This document shows, in pieces, positions 4,825-5,461 of a stretch of 5,461 nucleotides of DNA. The DNA is from an uncultured Bacilli bacterium. Lineage in GTDB: Bacteria > Bacillota_I > Bacilli_A > RF39 > UBA660. Position 1 is the first letter of the stretch; every line of letters begins with the position of its first letter. Position numbers and translations under genes: made by a program. The stretch is taken from contig CATKYP010000070.1 in NCBI GenBank assembly GCA_949840855.1, forward strand, positions 1-5,461, in the 5' to 3' direction. The notes beneath the pieces are model-generated. The model was not told where the DNA came from. It saw only the letters and a list, made by a program, of their open reading frames with translations, and searched no databases.

Positions 4825-5364
4825 ATGGAAAAATTAGAATTAGGACACCGTTATGATATTCATAGTTATAAGCATAATGGAAAAATACATCGAACCTGGG
4901 ATGAAGCTGTTCTTTTAGAAATCCGTGATGACTACTTAATATTTGGAAATAATAAAACAAAAGTCACAGAATCTGACGGAAGATCTTGGAGAACCAAAGA
5001 ACCAGCAGTACTATATTTTTTTAAAAATAGTTGGTTTAATATTATAGGTCAATATAAAAAGGATGGAATATATTATTATTGTAATATTGCGTCACCTTAT
5101 ATAATTGAAGAAAATACAATCAAGTATATTGATTATGATTTGGATTTAAGAGTTTTTCCAGATGGTTCATTTAAAGTGCTAGATAGAGGAGAATACAAAT
5201 ATCATAAGCAACTAATGAATTACAGTGAAGATATAGATTATATTTTAAAAAGCGAATTAACTAGCTTGATTAATATGGTTAGAGAAAGAGAATTGGCCTT
5301 TGTCCCATATACAGTAGAAAGATATTATGAAATATATAAAAAATACAAGAAAAAGGTGCATTAA
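4825..5364 (+). CDS. DUF402 nucleoside tri-/diphosphatase (Ntdp, YgaC-like)
   Basis: This 179-residue protein closely resembles Bacillus subtilis YgaC and the staphylococcal Ntdp enzyme, which hydrolyse nucleoside tri- and diphosphates in a metal-dependent way. Visible landmarks in order are HSYKHNGKIHRTW (13-25), VTESDGRSWRTKEPAVLYF (47-65), NSWFNIIG (68-75), YYYCNIASPY (83-92) and YIDYDLDLRVFPDGS (101-115). These end at the Asp120-Glu123 segment (VLDRGEYKYH). Asp103, Asp105, Asp107 and Asp120 are the likely metal ligands or catalytic acids of the DUF402 fold. Length matches the family and there is no signal peptide, so it is cytoplasmic. GAGGT at 4814-4818 sits 6 bases before the ATG. It is transcribed alone between a dedicated promoter and a terminator that overlaps its 3' end. 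Family is firm; the cellular substrate is not known from sequence. Confidence 0.92.
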   Translation: MEKLELGHRYDIHSYKHNGKIHRTWDEAVLLEIRDDYLIFGNNKTKVTESDGRSWRTKEPAVLYFFKNSWFNIIGQYKKDGIYYYCNIASPYIIEENTIKYIDYDLDLRVFPDGSFKVLDRGEYKYHKQLMNYSEDIDYILKSELTSLINMVRERELAFVPYTVERYYEIYKKYKKKVH

Positions 5365-5378
5365 TTAGCACTTTTTTT
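5349..5378 (+). terminator. Rho-independent terminator overlapping the end of the DUF402 gene
   Basis: AAAAAGGTGC (5350-5359) pairs with GCACTTTTTT (5368-5377) around the loop ATTAATTA, with one G-U pair. The U-tract is the T7 run at 5372-5378. The left arm lies in the last codons of the DUF402 gene (Lys-Lys-Val-His) and the TAA stop (5362-5364) is in the loop. Confidence 0.8.
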
Positions 5379-5461
5379 CATATAATATATTGTTAATGTT
5401 AAAATGTTATTATAGAAAAACCAATAAGTTGTATTAAATAATTAATAAATTTAAAATAATT
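5379..5461. other. AT-rich sequence at right edge, possible start of a downstream promoter
   Basis: No gene is visible in these last 83 bases. TTGTTA (5390-5395) with TATAGA (5411-5416) at 15-bp spacing could be a promoter for a gene beyond the window, but the spacing is short and the sequence is almost entirely A and T. Confidence 0.25.

Noticed and set aside
1..5461. Alternative genetic code with UGA as Trp
   Set aside because: The low GC content raised the idea, and the best-supported genes end in TAA or TAG. However, the Trp codons checked are TGG and the tRNA-Trp has anticodon CCA only.

Overview
The window is very AT-rich, with short intergenic promoters, strong purine-rich Shine-Dalgarno sequences and rho-independent terminators. 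It reads as a chromosomal segment of a low-GC Gram-positive bacterium (Bacillota or a related gut lineage). Supporting this are a cytoplasmic choloylglycine-hydrolase-family enzyme of the Gram-positive type, a Bacillus YgaC/Ntdp-type DUF402 phosphatase and a compact GpsA. The Trp codons I checked in the supported genes are TGG and the only tRNA is tRNA-Trp(CCA), so the standard code is used. I cannot name a genus.

Layout. (1) At positions 1-56 the first codons of a minus-strand gene with a hydrophobic, signal-like N-terminus run off the left edge. It diverges from a 326-residue Ntn hydrolase (346-1326) that looks more like penicillin V acylase than a classical bile salt hydrolase. Their 289-bp shared upstream region holds a promoter candidate and a 26-bp dyad just ahead of the hydrolase ribosome binding site. 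(2) Positions 1327-1706 have no recognisable gene but contain a perfect 12-bp inverted repeat. A small helix-turn-helix gene with an atypical, probably damaged 3' end follows (1707-1961). (3) A convergent minus-strand tRNA-Trp (2109-2182) shares a bidirectional terminator (2020-2048) with it. (4) gpsA (2508-3473) makes the glycerol-3-phosphate backbone of phospholipids. (5) A tight group of three membrane-protein genes (3566-4708) comprises a DUF308/HdeD-like six-helix protein with a long charged tail, a 56-residue single-span protein and a 71-residue tail-anchored protein. It ends at a clear terminator. (6) A DUF402 nucleoside di/triphosphatase gene (4825-5364) has its own promoter and a terminator that overlaps its stop codon.

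The genes are mostly independent short transcription units. The one apparent operon is the DUF308 protein with two tiny membrane proteins, whose junctions use stop codons embedded in the next gene's ribosome binding site. That group, the Tyr-for-Asn active-site change in the hydrolase and the non-coding motifs are the points most worth checking. I do not see a clear-cut new biological system such as a defence, CRISPR or mobile-element module.
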